Shown: positions 28,271 to 42,129, counted from the stretch's first letter. The stretch: 64,000 bases of DNA from Archilochus colubris (GCA_023079485.1 CM041085.1:93569115-93633114), one strand, 5' to 3'. The notes: a model not told the origin generated them from the letters alone. Translations and numbers: made by a program.

Positions 28271-28929
28271 TAATTAAGTATTGTGTCTATATCAAACTTC
28301 ACTGAAGCCACTGGGGGTCTGTGTGGTTTTAATGCATGTGCACAATATTCATATTCTTGAAAAAGAGTTTTAATAGACTCCTTTTAGTAACACCCCTAAT
28401 GCTGAGTTTTCTTATGGGCAATACGATCATTAGCCAGAATTCTGATGTTGTCTCTTTTTTCACAGCTATTAAAATGACAAAATGTTTTATTAAAATGGGA
28501 TTTGCACTGTGGGAGCCGAGTCATAAAATCAACTAGAGACAAATGGAGTTCAAAGACTTTTTATCTGAATATCTTTCATCTGCTGACTATAGGAAAACTA
28601 ACATTCTTTTTTGTTTAAGCCAAAAAAGAGTAAATAAAATTTTAAAAATGTAATTCCATGTATTTTACCTGTATCTGCAGATGATAATTTATATTTTTTG
28701 CCATATACAAAGTCTTTCAAAATATTTACAAACTGTGTATAAAGAAGTGAACCTGTGTGCCAGAGTAAAGCTGATAAACCTCAAAAACCATGTCTATGTG
28801 TTGAGAGATTCTGCAGTAATCTTTTACTTTCTATCTAAAAAATGTTCTAAATGCAAAACAAATGGGTTGCTTTTTTTGGCTTAATATTATACAGAAAATT
28901 CTTGCAGGGAAAAAGTACACAAGTTAGGA

Positions 28930-28997
28930 AATAACAACAAAACAAAACCAAAAAACAAAACAAACAAACAAAGAAAAAAAAAAAAAAGCAAACCAAA
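28930..28997 (+). repeat. CAAA/CAAAA-rich tract
   Basis: Low-complexity A-rich repeat ending in A13. The Phe-rich minus-strand frame here is an artefact. Confidence 0.85.
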
Positions 28998-30363
28998 AAG
29001 AGAGAAGGAAATATCAAGGTTTTGACTACATGAAGCCCTTCACTTCTTTTCCTTCTGTAGCCCATGATCTATACTCTTAAGAATCTCCAGTTACTAAAGC
29101 TCTGTGTACTGTTTTCCATCTGAGATGAATTTTAAGTTGATACAAAACTATCCAAAGTTGTGACCTCATTTATTAGTTCTTCAAGTGAGAGGCAGACTAC
29201 AAATGGTTTTAAACTGGACAGATTAATTGATGTTTTATTTCATATTCCCCACTCCCTGATACCATTTATGGTTTTATGCACCTGAATGAGGCAAGTATTA
29301 AAACTTTATTTCCTTTTTTTTTTTTTTCCTTTGGTAGTATAATAGGTATTTCTGCATAACCCTTGTGGACATCATCAACAAATGACTCCGGGCCAAGCAG
29401 TTCAGATCAGCTAACCATGTATTCTGTCCCTAAAATTCAAAGCCTGAAGGTAGTTATTTTTGCTCTCATAAATAATTTTCTTTATCATGAAAATTGCTTC
29501 ACTCTAGGTTGGATCCCAGGAACAAATCAACACATATGTCATGTGGATGTGATTTAGCCCTGGAGCTAAATAGAGCTAAACACTATATCCACACCAAGCC
29601 TGTCCCCCTCTCTCCTCCTTTTGCACCCTTGTAAATGCACATTGGACATCCTCATGCAAGGCACTGAATAAGCAGGGTGAAGGACACTGCCTTGCCTTTG
29701 CTGGCACATCCCTCACAGCATGCTACGTTCTGCTTCCTATTGCTGGAGCTCTAATTGTGAAGAATAAAAGCTGTAAATATCATCATGCTAAGTCAAGAAA
29801 TTTAGAAACAAGCCTGAACAAATGAAAATACACTGCACCTAAGAAAGAACAAGACATACCAGATTTCTCTTGAGAAGCAAGGGGGTGAGACAGCACAGAA
29901 GTGAAATAGTCAGTCATCTAACTCTGCAGCAGATTTGACCACAGGCAGAGGGGCCAAGTGCACTGAAGAGTTAATAGTTTCCATTGAAAGCAAACTTAGG
30001 TACAGAGAGGACAGCAAGACTCTCTAGTGGATATGTAAGGGGAAGAAATAATGTTATTTGAAAAAGGAACCCATTTTATTCATCTGAAAATATAAACATT
30101 CAAATACTTCTGTTGCTAAAAACAAAAATATGTGTCATTACTGGTTTTCTTCTATATTTGGTCTTGTTGAAATATTGGATAGAGCATTAAAGTTAGCTTA
30201 GTTTTTTTGACAAATCAAAGGAGATTTTTGCTGAACCAGTGAAGTAATATAGGTATTTTTACATCAGAAAGATGATTTTAAAAGATCCAAAAATGTTACA
30301 TAAAACCTCAGAAGAAAGCTTTGGTTTCCTTTTGGCATTCTTTAAACCTCTATTTAAAGGTTC

Positions 30364-30383
30364 TTTTTTTTTTTTTTTTTTTT
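30364..30383 (-). repeat. Poly(T) tract, 20 T
   Basis: A run of T, equal to poly(A) on the minus strand, lying 160 bases before the old CR1 relic. No attached element seen. Confidence 0.85.
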
Positions 30384-30544
30384 CTCATTTAGGTCAATTT
30401 TTAGATTAACAGTGGGATTTTTGAAAAAAAAATCACTGTAATAGTTTCTAAAGAACAATGTAAAGGAGATATAACAGCAAGTTTGGAAGAAAGGAGAAGT
30501 ATTAAGCTGAAGGGCAAGTATTAGTTCTTTCTTCACAGCCAGAG

Positions 30545-31085
30545 CTCTTTGAAGGGGTTAATAGTGAAGCTGATGAGGGAGATCAAGTTGATACAGTCTA
30601 CTATATGCTACTTGAAGAAAATGCTAACAAAATTCTGTTTCAAAGGCTCTTAAAGGAGCTAAAATAAAATTGGAAGGAAGTGTAGGTCTATAAAGGGGTA
30701 AATAATTGATTAAAAGATAAGAAATAGAGAACACAATGTCCTTTCTGAGGAGGCAGGACATCACCAGATACTGGCAGAGATCTGTGCTGCGATGCTTGGG
30801 TTACTCCCCCTGGAAAAAAGAGCATGAAAAATAAGGTGACAAAGTTTGCTGGCAGTCCTGAGTTTATCATAATTGTAAAGATGGTGCATGAATTCTATGA
30901 AGAAATGGCAAAGAACTTTGTGGAAGTGAGTCACTGGCAATAAAATGGCAGATGAAATTAAGTAAATTCACAATGTAGGTAAATGTGAAAGGATGCAGTG
31001 TGGCTTCACATGTACAAAATCAGGATCTGAGCTGTCATCAGCACTGCTGAGTGAGACCTCAGGGACCTAAGCTTGTAACCAGTTT
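30545..31085 (+). mobile_element. Ancient CR1-type LINE relic (reverse-transcriptase region)
   Basis: The order of recognisable blocks follows the RT region of the old CR1 group common in turtles and crocodilians: a TTCAAAGGCTCTTAAAGGAG site, TTGATTAAAAGATAAGAAAT, a GATCTGTGCTG block, AGGTGACAAAGTTTGCTGGC (the FADD-like site, changed) and ACTGGCAATAAAATGGCAGA followed by TGAAATTAAGT. All frames are broken. The relic is more decayed than the other CR1 copies here and probably predates modern birds. Sequence to about 31.6 kb may belong to its 3' part but I cannot support it. Confidence 0.7.
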
Positions 31086-31146
31086 TGTTAAATACCATCA
31101 TCCATTATCTTAATACCAAAAAAAGGAGTATCTGAAATCTGTAAAT

Positions 31147-31220
31147 TAAAAAAAAAACAAAACAAAACAAAAAAAAACCAAAACAAAACAAACAACAAAA
31201 CAAAAAAACAAACCCAAACA
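31147..31220 (+). repeat. CAAAA-rich tract
   Basis: Degenerate (CAAAA)n low-complexity repeat just after the old CR1 relic. Confidence 0.85.
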
Positions 31221-34200
31221 AGTGACAGTGAGAGGGCAGCAATATGATGTGGGAGGAGCTGGTGACCTTGAGGAGTAAATTAATCCAATTGGAACTTAAC
31301 AATTAAGAGAAAAATCTGAATTAACTGGGTCTCAAAAGGGGAAAAAACTGAACAGAGATAAATTTAGCTTGGAAAATAAAATAGCTAACCAACAGGGGAT
31401 TAAATCCAGGGGCAATATTTTAAGTAAGTAGTGGGGGCAAAAGAAGTCCAACCAGTCTTGCCACAAGCTTGATCAGTTAAAAACAAGGTCTACCCCAAAC
31501 TGATACTCTTGTGAATTGACTTCTCAAGGGAACATAGGTAAGACTAATTTCCTGAGTCATCCTTCACTTCTAAAGGATGTTTAAAAGCACAAACTTGTAA
31601 AAGTAAAAACTAAAATCCAGCATGAGAGAAGACAGGAAACTTTCCGAGCCATCTGTGGATGTAAGGGATATATAAAGTGGGGATACAAGCCAGGCATAGA
31701 ATGGCCAAACCAGTTATTTTGATGCCTTGCAAAACCTCACAGAAGCAGAGGCATAACTTAGGAACACCTGTGCAAAGGGGTAAACCGGCTCCCATGGCAC
31801 CATTGAAGGGAAGGTTCCAGATATTTACAGTGCCCGCTGCAGCAGAACCTCTCAGGTGCTCTGAATGAATTGTGGTGGGGATGGGAGCAAGGGGACAGGG
31901 CGTGTGCTTCTGCTGGTCACCCCATCAGTTATGTTGCCACATGAGAGCACTGTTGTGATCTGTTGTAGTTTGTGTCTTATCAGAGTTTCTTAGCCCTGGG
32001 ACAAGAGCTAAAGCTACACAGCTTCTGCAGAACTGCTGCCTTTTGTCTGGCTGGCTCTTGAGTCTTCAGCAATTGAGTTCACATCTGCTCATGGTCACCC
32101 ATGTACACAGGCATCTACTACCTTTAACTCACCTTCCCTGTGTGCCAAGAAAACTCACCTTTTCTGTGTGTCCCTTGGCCTTACATTGGGAGAAATGAGG
32201 CTGTAAGAGACAAAAAAGGGCCTCTGGGGGCTTATTGGTTTCCAAAGTCCCGTGGTGCTATATTGATCTCCTAGTCATGTTTTGTTCCCTCTTAGTGAGA
32301 GATGTCCCCTCCACATTTCCCTATTGCAAAGCTTTTGTGGTGCAACGCAGTGCCATCAGGCAGTGTTTCTTCAGGGTAACAGGAGTGATTTGGAATGGAG
32401 CCTTTTTGAACAAGTAAGATGAGACATTATACTCTTGTATCTGTATACTCTTTCTATCTGTCAGGTACAATCTTAAAGGAGAGAGAGATAGAGGAGGCAT
32501 TCAGGGGACTGCCTCTTAGGGAAATCAAATTATTATCCTGTTATCATTGCAAAGTGTGTAAGACTGTAAAGATTACACATTGAAAGGTTGTACAGGAATG
32601 TCCTTCATGTTTCCTTTCATTTCAAAATGATCCTGAGAAGATAAATGGTATTGGTGTGATCTTTTCTTTTCAGAACTCTTTCAATACATATGTCAGAAAA
32701 TAAATATTTTTTTTAACCAAGAAACAGAGTAAGAAAGCCCAAAGTAGCTAAAGAGTGTTCACAGTTCAGTGTAGCCACACACAAAATTCCCAAACTTTTG
32801 CTCATTATACTTAAAATCATAAATAGCCCAAATTTTCACCTTTCTTGTACAAAATATGGTTGTGGCTGATGTCTTAAACAAGAGTGAAGTTAATCATATT
32901 ACTTCATGGAATAAACAGCTAAGCTGGCAGGGAGGAGGAGGAAATAAGGAAAACAACAGATACTTGATCTTTTTCAAATAAAAAAAGCCTACAGAATTAA
33001 TGAGAAATGAAAAATTTTAGATCCAGAATATATTGACAGCTCAATTTGATCCAACGCTAGAAATGTAGTAGCTTAAAGGATTTGTGGCTCTCACAGGAGC
33101 TAAATATCTAACCATTCACTCCCCTTAAAGTTTCTAAATAATCCCACCAGCTCCTCAAGTTTCATGTTTCACTGTTGATTCTTCATATATCACATAAAAA
33201 TAAATAATATTTTTCACCAGTTTGGCTGCTATTCATTATATGCTTCAGGTACAGGTGGCACTAGGTTGATGTCAGAGACTGAACCAGGATCTATTTTGCC
33301 AATAGGAGACTCTTACCTGAATAGGCTTTTGATCAGGGACATGAATCATGTCAGTGAGGATTGTAATTTGAATTTTACTATTTGTTTTTAACATTTTTTT
33401 TTCTTGTACAGCTTGCTTACAAAAATGTTTAATAAGTGCTTATCAGATTTTTGAGTCCTCCAACAAGGAGATATTTTAATGCCTTAAAATTTAGTTAAAT
33501 TTATCTCAACCACATCTAACTTTACAAAGCAAGTTAATTGTTTTGGGTTTATTTCATGAAAACTGACAAATAGAAAATAAGTTTCCTTCATTTTTCAAAG
33601 ACTTTTCTCTTAAATTGTAAAATGTACAATATTGATGCCAAAATTTCTGCTTTCTCCAGAAGCTAGCTGGGGAACTCACAGGATGAAAATAGGCAAGACT
33701 TACTTCTCAGACTGGTTGTTACACCAAGCATCTCCAGGTTCTGCAGAAATGCAGTTTGACACTTCTTAGCAGCTCCAGGGGCAGGCTTCTTCTCCAGTGG
33801 CATCCTTCCAAAATTTCTGTGACTCTAAAATTGCATGCTGATGGATCCCTTATGGTATAGAAAAGCTAATGTTATTTTTCACAGACTGCAGAAAGAACTA
33901 AGAGGAGAAGGAGCATGACTGACCTGGACAGCTAAAAGAAGAATTTCTTTTAAAAAAAGTGTGGAAGAATGAAAAGGCAGTCAGCAGAATAGAGGTGGAT
34001 GAGGCATGTGGAGAGGAGTGTTCCTGTTCTGGTACAGTCAGTGAGTTCTCCATGTGGGAACCATTCCCATGAATGCACCAGGCTGAGATTTACAGCCTTC
34101 AAGAAAATACTGGAAACAACTTCTGCTCAGACTATTAGAGCAGAGCAAATGAATCTTTCCCAGAGGCCAGAGCTGAAAGTGAACTTTTGCAGCAGAAAAC

Positions 34201-37200
34201 CATACTCATTATATGCATATTTGTTTTTGAAGTCTGCAGAATCTCCCCCTTTATTACTTGTAGACCAACCACTCTATATGTGTCTGTCAATCATCCATTT
34301 ATCTTCTCTGCATGCACAATTCTTCCCTTCTTCTTTTTTGTGAACTCAGTAGCACTTTTGCTTTTATCAGGTGCTTTGAACACCCTTAAGCTCTCCTGCC
34401 TGTAAGAGAAACATCCATTGCCTTTTTCAAGCCAAAGTTTTTCTCTCTTCCTATTTCTTCCTTTGTGACATACATTGTTGTGATATATTTCACATTGTTG
34501 TGATATTATACTGTGTATGTCTTCTTTGCTTCCACCTTCTCCTTGTTTCCCTAATTTTATGGTTATGAACCTTCTACTTCATTCCTATTTCTATTTCTTC
34601 CTCTCACCTGCCCTGGGCTCCCCCATTCTCTGCTTCCCCAAGGTTTTATATGACTTCAAAATCTTTCCCTAGTTCTGTTGTTCTACCCATCTTATTGTTA
34701 TCTTCTATTTTTCTCTGGGCAATAGATCTTTCATGATGCCAGGCTCATTTACGGTAATGGCAGAGATGGGATTGGAGGATGTGTCATGCTGGAGGCTGTT
34801 TATGGATGCCTACAACTCATTCTATTTGTAGGCAATGACAGACAAACAGAGAAGTGTCATCACGTGTAAGTCTCAAAAAAGAAAACAGAAGGTATTGCAA
34901 GGAAGGAATGAGGCTGTTGACAGAGTAGTTGTCTCTTTAGCTATGCTTCACATTTCTCAGCTTCTTCATCTTCTGAGCTCTGTTGGCAGAAACCTTTCTC
35001 AATGCTCTTAAATTTGTGATACAAAGGTTACCACACCCTAAATGACTCCTTTTATGCTTTCTATTTCTCAGGCTATTTTCAATGTTTTGTTCTTATAGTG
35101 TGTTTTGTATAGGTTATTAGTCACTATAGCAACCTTAACTGCAATTTGAGCGAGAATATAAATGAGAAATGTGTACAATACATAGTTATAGTTCTGTATT
35201 CATCAGCTCCCAGATATTTCACAGGCAGAATTGCAGAAGACTTTTTAAGTGATCAAACAAAAGTTATTGATCTATTTATACAAACAAATTGCAATAGAAA
35301 TTATTTGAACTCTGCACTTGAAAGGAATGCATGGCACACAAATTGCAAAGACAACTTATTGCAAACTATTAGAATTGTATATCTGTTAGTGACTCTTCCA
35401 TACCAGTGACTCAGAGCGATGCACACTTTATATCAAACAAGGCAAAATAACACACTTCAGATTCATAGTGCAATTAACAGAAAGAATGGATAAAAATTCT
35501 ACAAAAGAGCTAGAAGAGGTTTTCTACGATTCAGTGGAGCCCAAAAATATTAACTTGAGGAAAAATCCCCAAGGTATAAGGAATTTGATAAAATGCAAAA
35601 TATTAGCAGCCAGTACATAAATTGATGAGTCTGATTTCTTAGCACAGTCTACATTATGCCACTGTAAATCAGAATTAATCCACAGAAGTCAATGCTAGCA
35701 AGTTATAGTGAAAGTCTTGATGTGAGAAAAGCAGTCATCCAGGTTAACCATGTCATAAAAGCATCCGGCTTTTTTTGTGGGTTTTATGTCTGGGGCAGCA
35801 TTCTTCACCCTCTCATCATAAAATCATGACCTAGTTCTATTGGTGGCAATTTTCAGGTGGTACATTTTCCGCTATACATACAGCCCTACGTATGTGCCCA
35901 CCTCCCATGGCCCCAGATAAAGGCCAAGAGAGATGCACTCAGAGAAGAGAGATCCTGCTAAGCCTCTCTGGAAGGTCCAGCTTCTGAGACAGACTTCAAG
36001 AGTTACTTGTGCAGACACAGAAATTCATTCAGCAACTCAGCTTGTATTTTAGGAAGAGATAGTTAATAAATTCTAAAAGTTTGTTTTGGGTTTTTTTTAG
36101 GGAATTTAAGCAAGAGTAATAAGGACTACTAGTCAGATTTAAATATTAAAGAAGTTAAGCAGCAAGAATTGATTCGGCTGTTAAATCTCTGATCAAAAAT
36201 GATGAAAATAACTTTTGGGGGGCCTTATCATTCATGAACTGACAAAAAACACCCTCAGATCAATGAAGCTTCAGCACTGATCACTCTCTGTACTGAAGAG
36301 ATTTAAACCTAGTGGAATTTTTTAACATGTTTTACACACAGAGTTAAGTTTTCTGAGTCCTCACTCTAACAGAGGAACCTGACTTTCATTGCTATTCCAG
36401 TTCAGTTGTATTAAGTAATTCATTCAAAGGGGACACTACTACAGAAGGCAAGGGAATACTGGAGTATTTGCTTTATTTTCATGTTTTTGGTGCAGGTCTG
36501 GCAAAATCATTGTCTTGGAATATCTGGCTGTTCGAGTTGTCTGTGTTCTCTTAATCCAGTTTCCATTCTTTACACTTTTTCTCACAGGCTGCTTCATCCT
36601 TGCAAACACTTCAGTGCTATTACACAAACATCCTCACTGACACTCCAATAAAAATTAGCAAGTGCTTAAGTGCTTTCAAGAATGGAGACCTTGTGAACAT
36701 CTCATTCAAGAGCAGTCAGAGCTAGGGTTAGAGGACCTGATTGCTTTAGAGTAAAAGGAAGAAGTATTCTGTATCATGCTATATTTTAGCTTAATAAGCA
36801 TAAAATGACAGCAATACAGTGAGGCCTGAGGCTACTTGCATGGAATAGGAAAAATTGTTCCAGTCTACATGTTTTAGGACAGGAATACGCAGTCATGTAA
36901 ATCAGCATTGTTCCTGAAAAACCAATGCAAGTGATTTTTCAAGTTTTGCCACCAAAAAATTCTGGTCTCCACATTGGTCATAGAAGCAAAATGGGAAACA
37001 AAGTAAATCAAAATAGCTGTTGATTTTCTCAGAGTTAGAGCAGAAGGGAAACAATACATTTAAAACTTGAGAAGATAATAATACATTTAAAACTTGCTAT
37101 ATCCCACCTGAGAAGGCTAAGGAATAAATTCTCTTAAGAGCAAATGGTTAAAACTCCACTGAATTTTTGGTTTTTGTTTATGGATGTGTAAGAAACAACA

Positions 37201-37757
37201 AAATCCATCTTGGATCCTCAGGGTTGGTAAAACTCTGTCCTTGTCTGCACATGGTTTCAGTCAAAAAAAGCAAAAGCAAGTAGTTCGTTTATAGTATACA
37301 AATAATTTCCTGCTTTCCAGATGAGATTTCTGCATTTTTCTATGCCAGAAAAAGTGGAGACCTCCACATTCATATTTCTTACTAGAAAGTCTGTAAGAAA
37401 AGGTCAGTTTATTTTACATTTTTAAGTCATGATGCCAGAACTGCAAACTGATGTACTGTGTATAACTGCAATTTTAAAGGGATTAATCTACCTGCATAAA
37501 GCTGTCTCAGTGTGTAAACAGATGAAAGATTGTGAACTTTGTAAACATAGAATTTGCATATTTTTACATATAAATCAGAAATCAAAATGGAACTTAGACC
37601 TTATGGTAACTTGTGGAAGTCACAAAAATACTATAAATATCAAAACTATCAAAAGATTCGGTCCTATTTGTATTAATAGTACTATTCAGTACCATTCCCC
37701 TTGACTCCAAACCAACCTTGCAGAGTCAATGCCGTTGAGTAATGGCAAATTCTCCTT

Positions 37758-37778
37758 AAAAAAAAAAAAAAAAAAAAA
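37758..37778 (+). repeat. Poly(A) tract, 21 A
   Basis: Uninterrupted A-run in unremarkable AT-rich DNA. Confidence 0.9.
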
Positions 37779-37964
37779 GAAATCCAAAAAGCTGATTCTG
37801 CTTATGGTGGGGGAAACTGGTAAAGGTGCAGAGCTGAAAGTCACCTGTGACAGATAATATAGATAATAATAATATAATAATCAATAAAATCAAAATTGAA
37901 TACAGAAAATATTTCTGTAGCATGTAAACAATAACTATATTTCATTTGTATCAGAGGATTCAGA

Positions 37965-38000
37965 GCAAACCTGTGGAAAAACGCAAACCTCTGGAAAAAC
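37965..38000 (+). repeat. 18-bp tandem duplication
   Basis: GCAAACCTGTGGAAAAAC is followed directly by GCAAACCTCTGGAAAAAC, one mismatch in 18 bases. A partial third copy (ACAAACTC) follows. A young local slippage event. Confidence 0.85.
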
Positions 38001-38172
38001 ACAAACTCAATTTACATTTTCAAAAACAATGATCAAATTAAATTTGCAGCCTAATTATGGTGCTGAATTGTGGGTTGTATCTTTTTTTTAAAGTTATTTA
38101 CATTTAAAATCATTAGGAACAAATATAATAGTCTATCAGAACACCTTGACTATCAAAACATTACTTAACCCT

Positions 38173-38510
38173 TGTAGAGCTCAGGCTCAGGCTTGAGTGA
38201 TACAGCTGGCTAAGACACAGTACTGCAATGCCGTAGGCCTCTGGTTCAAGACTCCTCAGAGCCTCACCCTGAGGGCGATGAGTGCTGGTGGCACAATAAA
38301 GGTAATACAGTGCTCCAAAAGCAACTGACCCCTCTGCAAAGCATGCTCAGGACTGAGCTGAGCCTGTGTCTCAGGACTCACCTTTTATTGGCCCCCTGGT
38401 CCTGCTCATGCGCAGTGGGGGCCCACCCTAATTAGGCACAGGTGGGCTTGACACAAGGTCATGCTCACTCCCTGGCAATTAGTGGCACCTGGTTGCCTCA
38501 TTTCACTACA
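38173..38510 (-). mobile_element. 338-bp element with TGTAG...CTACA ends and a tRNA-like segment
   Basis: The block is richer in GC than its flanks and is bounded by TGTAG and CTACA, as in LTRs. On the minus strand an AATAAAAGG motif (38381-38390) could serve as a TATA-like or poly(A) signal. On the plus strand 38192-38263 resembles a tRNA: a box A-like TGGCTAAGAC at 38207-38216, a box B-like GGTTCAAGACT at 38243-38253, and similarity to tRNA-Ile over about 70 bases. It could be a solo LTR in minus orientation or a tRNA-derived SINE in plus orientation; bird SINEs with tRNA-Ile heads are known. Flanks show no clear target duplication. Confidence 0.5.
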
Positions 38511-41500
38511 GACATCACTGCATTTTTCAAGCATGCAAGAAATCTCTGTTACAGTTGTTTTAAAAGAAGATTTCTTTGTATATTGAAGAGGATCAGAAAT
38601 TGAAGGAGGAAATTTCAATGAGTACTGGTAGCATTCCTGTAACTGGATTGATTTTTTGAGATGCTAAGAGCAAGAAATAAGAAAGTTACTAAACATACAA
38701 ACATCTAGATTCTTCTACAATTATTGGTTATCTTGAATTTCTATGAACCCTAGGAAGTCTGGGAAGTTTTAAGTAAGAATATATGCCCACATGAGTATGT
38801 TAAGACTCTCTTGAATCATGCTGGGGAAAAAAAAAATCGCTCAGTTGCAACATTTTAGAAAAATATTAGTTTGTATATGAAGAAATACATAGCTGATAAC
38901 ACAGTCCACAGGTGACCAGGTTATATAAAAATGTGCCTGTTCCAAAGGTGACGAGATTGTCTGAGAATGGATGGTCCACAATGTGAAGAACTTAAATCTG
39001 AGAAAATAAACAGAAAAGGTAGAACTGTTGTGTTAACAAAATTAAAGAAACCATAAATCAATTTGAATAAAATAGTTTTGAATAGGGATCAAAATATTAT
39101 CAGAATTCAAACACTGAGATAATCATTGACCGTAACTCATAGCACAGGTTACGCTGCCTTCAAATTGGGTGCATAAAGCTGGAGCAAACCCCCCTGAGCA
39201 GCACAGGAACTCTGTCTTTTCAGAGCCAGGTAGACTGACTCTGTCAGTATCAGACAGAACTGATACTACAGTACCCTGTACTGCATGACTGATCACAGGG
39301 GCATTGCCTCATCAGTGTGAAAGGGAGCTGTAGCTTAGGATCGGGTCTAAGGTTCCCATAGTGGTTTTTGGTCTGGTTGTACATTCTTGAGGTTCAGACT
39401 GTGAAATCTTAATGTAACAGTTCTTTTGGTTTATTTTTAGTGATGTGATATTCTGCTGCAGTTACTGGCTGGTAATAGGGATAGGGAATGGAAGCTGCCC
39501 TTTCAAGGCTGGGACAGGGGCCCCCTGGCTTTTTCTTGGTGGGGGATAAGAGAGATCAGAGCATGTGAGCTGGATCCAGAGCTATTCCATTGTGCATCTG
39601 CAGGAGGCTGGCCTGTGGCACTGAAAAAGGGAGGTTTCAGACTACCACAAACCTATATAAAAAAAGGATTATGCCCTCATAATAAACAGAACTTTCTTTA
39701 AAAAGCTGAGCCTTGTGATTAAAGGTGTAACATATGGAAACTCCACCTACAGCCTGATTCTCATGGAGGCTTAGCCTAAGCAACAGCAAGAATATATTAT
39801 CAATTACATACTCCTCATGTGTCTGCATAATTCTTCTTAACATTAATGCAGGCTCTGCAAGAGCTTCAAGGCGTGAATAGATGCCACAGTGCACAGAGAG
39901 ATCCACTGATATTTCTTTTGCTGTTTTAAAAAGTTTATTCTTCAAAGGGCTATCATTTTAATAGTCAGAAAAGGACAGACCACTCTCATTTCTTATGGGT
40001 TTATCTATTACAATTCGACCACTTACTGCTACAGGAGATTATTTCAAAAGCAGAAATAGGCAGCTAGATACTGAACTCCTACTGAATGCCAAAGGGAGTT
40101 TGGTTCCTAACTCCTTCATGCCTTTGAAAATCTGCCCCAGAAGCTTTAGGTATGACAAATCAACTCAGTGCTGAGTCTGTATTATGTATTCTTGTTTTCA
40201 TTGAAAACCTTAAGCAAATTACCTATATCCTAAAAGAACACAACATTTTCTTATTTTGCAATAGACTGAATTTTAAAACCAACAGAAAAAAAAAAAAAAG
40301 CCAAAGACTGACAGACCCTCTGGTGAGCATGCAAAACAAATAAAATATCAGGAATTTTTCTACCCCTGTGCTAGGGATCATACCATACCCTTCCATCCCT
40401 CCACAGAGCCTTGCCTTTTTTCTACTGTGGAAATCACAGCAGTCCAGATGACATGAAAAAGTACATGTCATCACTGGCTCACTTATCCACTTAATAAGAG
40501 GACCAAGGCTATCCAACCCATGTTAGACATAATTTTTGTAAGCTACCTTTACAGCAAATATAGAACATGCTCTCAGGCAGAGAGCATGATTGTTACTACC
40601 TGCATTTTCACTGTATCCCAGCTAGGTGTCTAAAATTAGGTAAAATGGGTCTTGATATCTACAACATTCCATTGACTATGCAGGCAGCACAGCCTCTGAC
40701 CTTAGGGACATGGAACAGTGTGAATACCTCCTGTACATGCTATGAAGTAGGAACACAATAACACCATTATCACTCCTTTCTGCATATTCTAAACAAAAAG
40801 GAAGTAATAAAAAATATCTGAGAACCAAGGTCCTGTAAAAAAAAAAAAAAAAAAAAGCCACATATGCTTCATTGAGGTCTTTTGAGATTGGCAGAACCAG
40901 TTTCTAACAAAAAGTCAGTATTCTATTACCTTTTAATGACCTTTTAATAACTGCATTTAATGAAATGATCCAGTTCAATCTCATGGGCTCAAGATGCTTT
41001 GTGATGTGTCAGTTCCCTCCCAGGCAATAATGTATTCCACACCAACTCCAGCACACTGCCATGAGAATGTGTGGGGTTTTTTGAGGATCAAATGAATTTT
41101 GATCTACTTCCCAAAATCTTCAAAGAACTCTTATGCTGGCTGAAATAGAAAGACTCATGCTCCCATGAGGAATCATGGACCACAGATAATAACACTCAGA
41201 ATTTCTAGTTCTTTATTTTTTTTAACAATAATCATCACAAATATTATTAAAATTCCAAACAGACCTGTTACCTAGTCATTTCTTTAAAAATATTTATAGA
41301 CATTAAGTTATTATATGCTTAGAATAGATGCTAGTGAAAGTCCTTGTTCTGCCTTTCATTCACTCCCTTTTACTGCTGTGTAATGGAGGGCTCAGGGCTC
41401 AAAATACAGAGGTTTAGTCCATGCCTAAAAAACATGACCTGTATGTGAGGCAAAGAACTGATGATAACTAATTTATTCAGAAATAGGCCAATGTGAAAAA

Positions 41501-41657
41501 TGAGAGTGATTCTATCTTTTCACCTGACTCTTTCAGATCTGATGTCTGGGAGTTATTCTCCCTACAGAGAGAGAAATGGAGACTTAACAGGAAAGGGAAA
41601 GGCAAATATGAAAAGCAGGATATTTCTGTGGTAAGTTCTCTTCGTAATGTGTAGAAA
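38511..41657. other. Gene-free stretch
   Basis: Nothing recognised beyond the poly(A) tract at 40837 and a short inverted repeat, AGTATCAG at 39246-39253 with its complement at 39260-39267. Confidence 0.5.
40837..40856 (+). repeat. Poly(A) tract, 20 A
   Basis: Uninterrupted A-run; no parent element seen. Confidence 0.9.
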
Positions 41658-41784
41658 GTCAGGTTGGATGGGGCTTTGAGGAACCTGTCCAGTGGGAGGT
41701 GTTCCTGCCCATGCATGGGGCTTGGAATCAGATAATCTTTAATGTAATTTTCAAACCAAGCCATTCTATTATTCTATGATTCTA
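41658..41784 (+). mobile_element. CR1 3'-end fragment
   Basis: Short 3' terminal piece: AGGTTGGATGGGGCTTTGAG, then a CCTGCCCATGCATGGGGCTT-like run and a tail of CCATTCTATTATTCTATGAT. This is the standard 3' UTR of an older CR1 subfamily than those at 7.66 and 25.95 kb. Confidence 0.9.
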
Positions 41785-42129
41785 AGTTCTACAGGAAGAC
41801 CTGGTTACTAATGTCCTCAATAAGAAAATACCCTCTTTGCATCTTTTTTTAGATAGAGAGGAACTATAAACTAGAAACTGGAAGAGGAAAGGCAATGGAA
41901 CCTTAACAAGTAGACAATATGTAAAGGACTAAGGAGGAAGGATATATCTTCACTGCTTGGAAGTCACTTATTTAGAACAGCTGTCAAGAAGGGAATGACC
42001 TGGCAAAGAACAAAAAATTCATGCAGTGAACAAGGCCAGACCTCCCTTAGTTTCATGCATGAGAGAATATATCCCTGCCTTCTTTCCATCTTTTCAGATG
42101 AAAAATTCATGGCTGGTTAAAGCAACTGG

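Larger units (their letters stand above)
26476..30363. other. Gene-free AT-rich stretch
   Basis: Only simple tracts (28240, 28930) and a small perfect inverted repeat: TGGTGAAAT at 27887-27895 and its complement at 27898-27906, two bases apart. Confidence 0.5.
31600..38172. other. Gene-free AT-rich stretch
   Basis: No supportable exon or transposon. Small direct repeats are seen: ACATTGTTGTGATAT at 34472 and 34492, and AATACATTTAAAACTTG at 37053 and 37080. Confidence 0.5.

Noticed and set aside
38192..38263. A functional tRNA gene
   Set aside because: The box motifs are only partial, the acceptor and T-arm stems do not pair properly, and no terminator T-run follows. It is better read as tRNA-derived repeat sequence.
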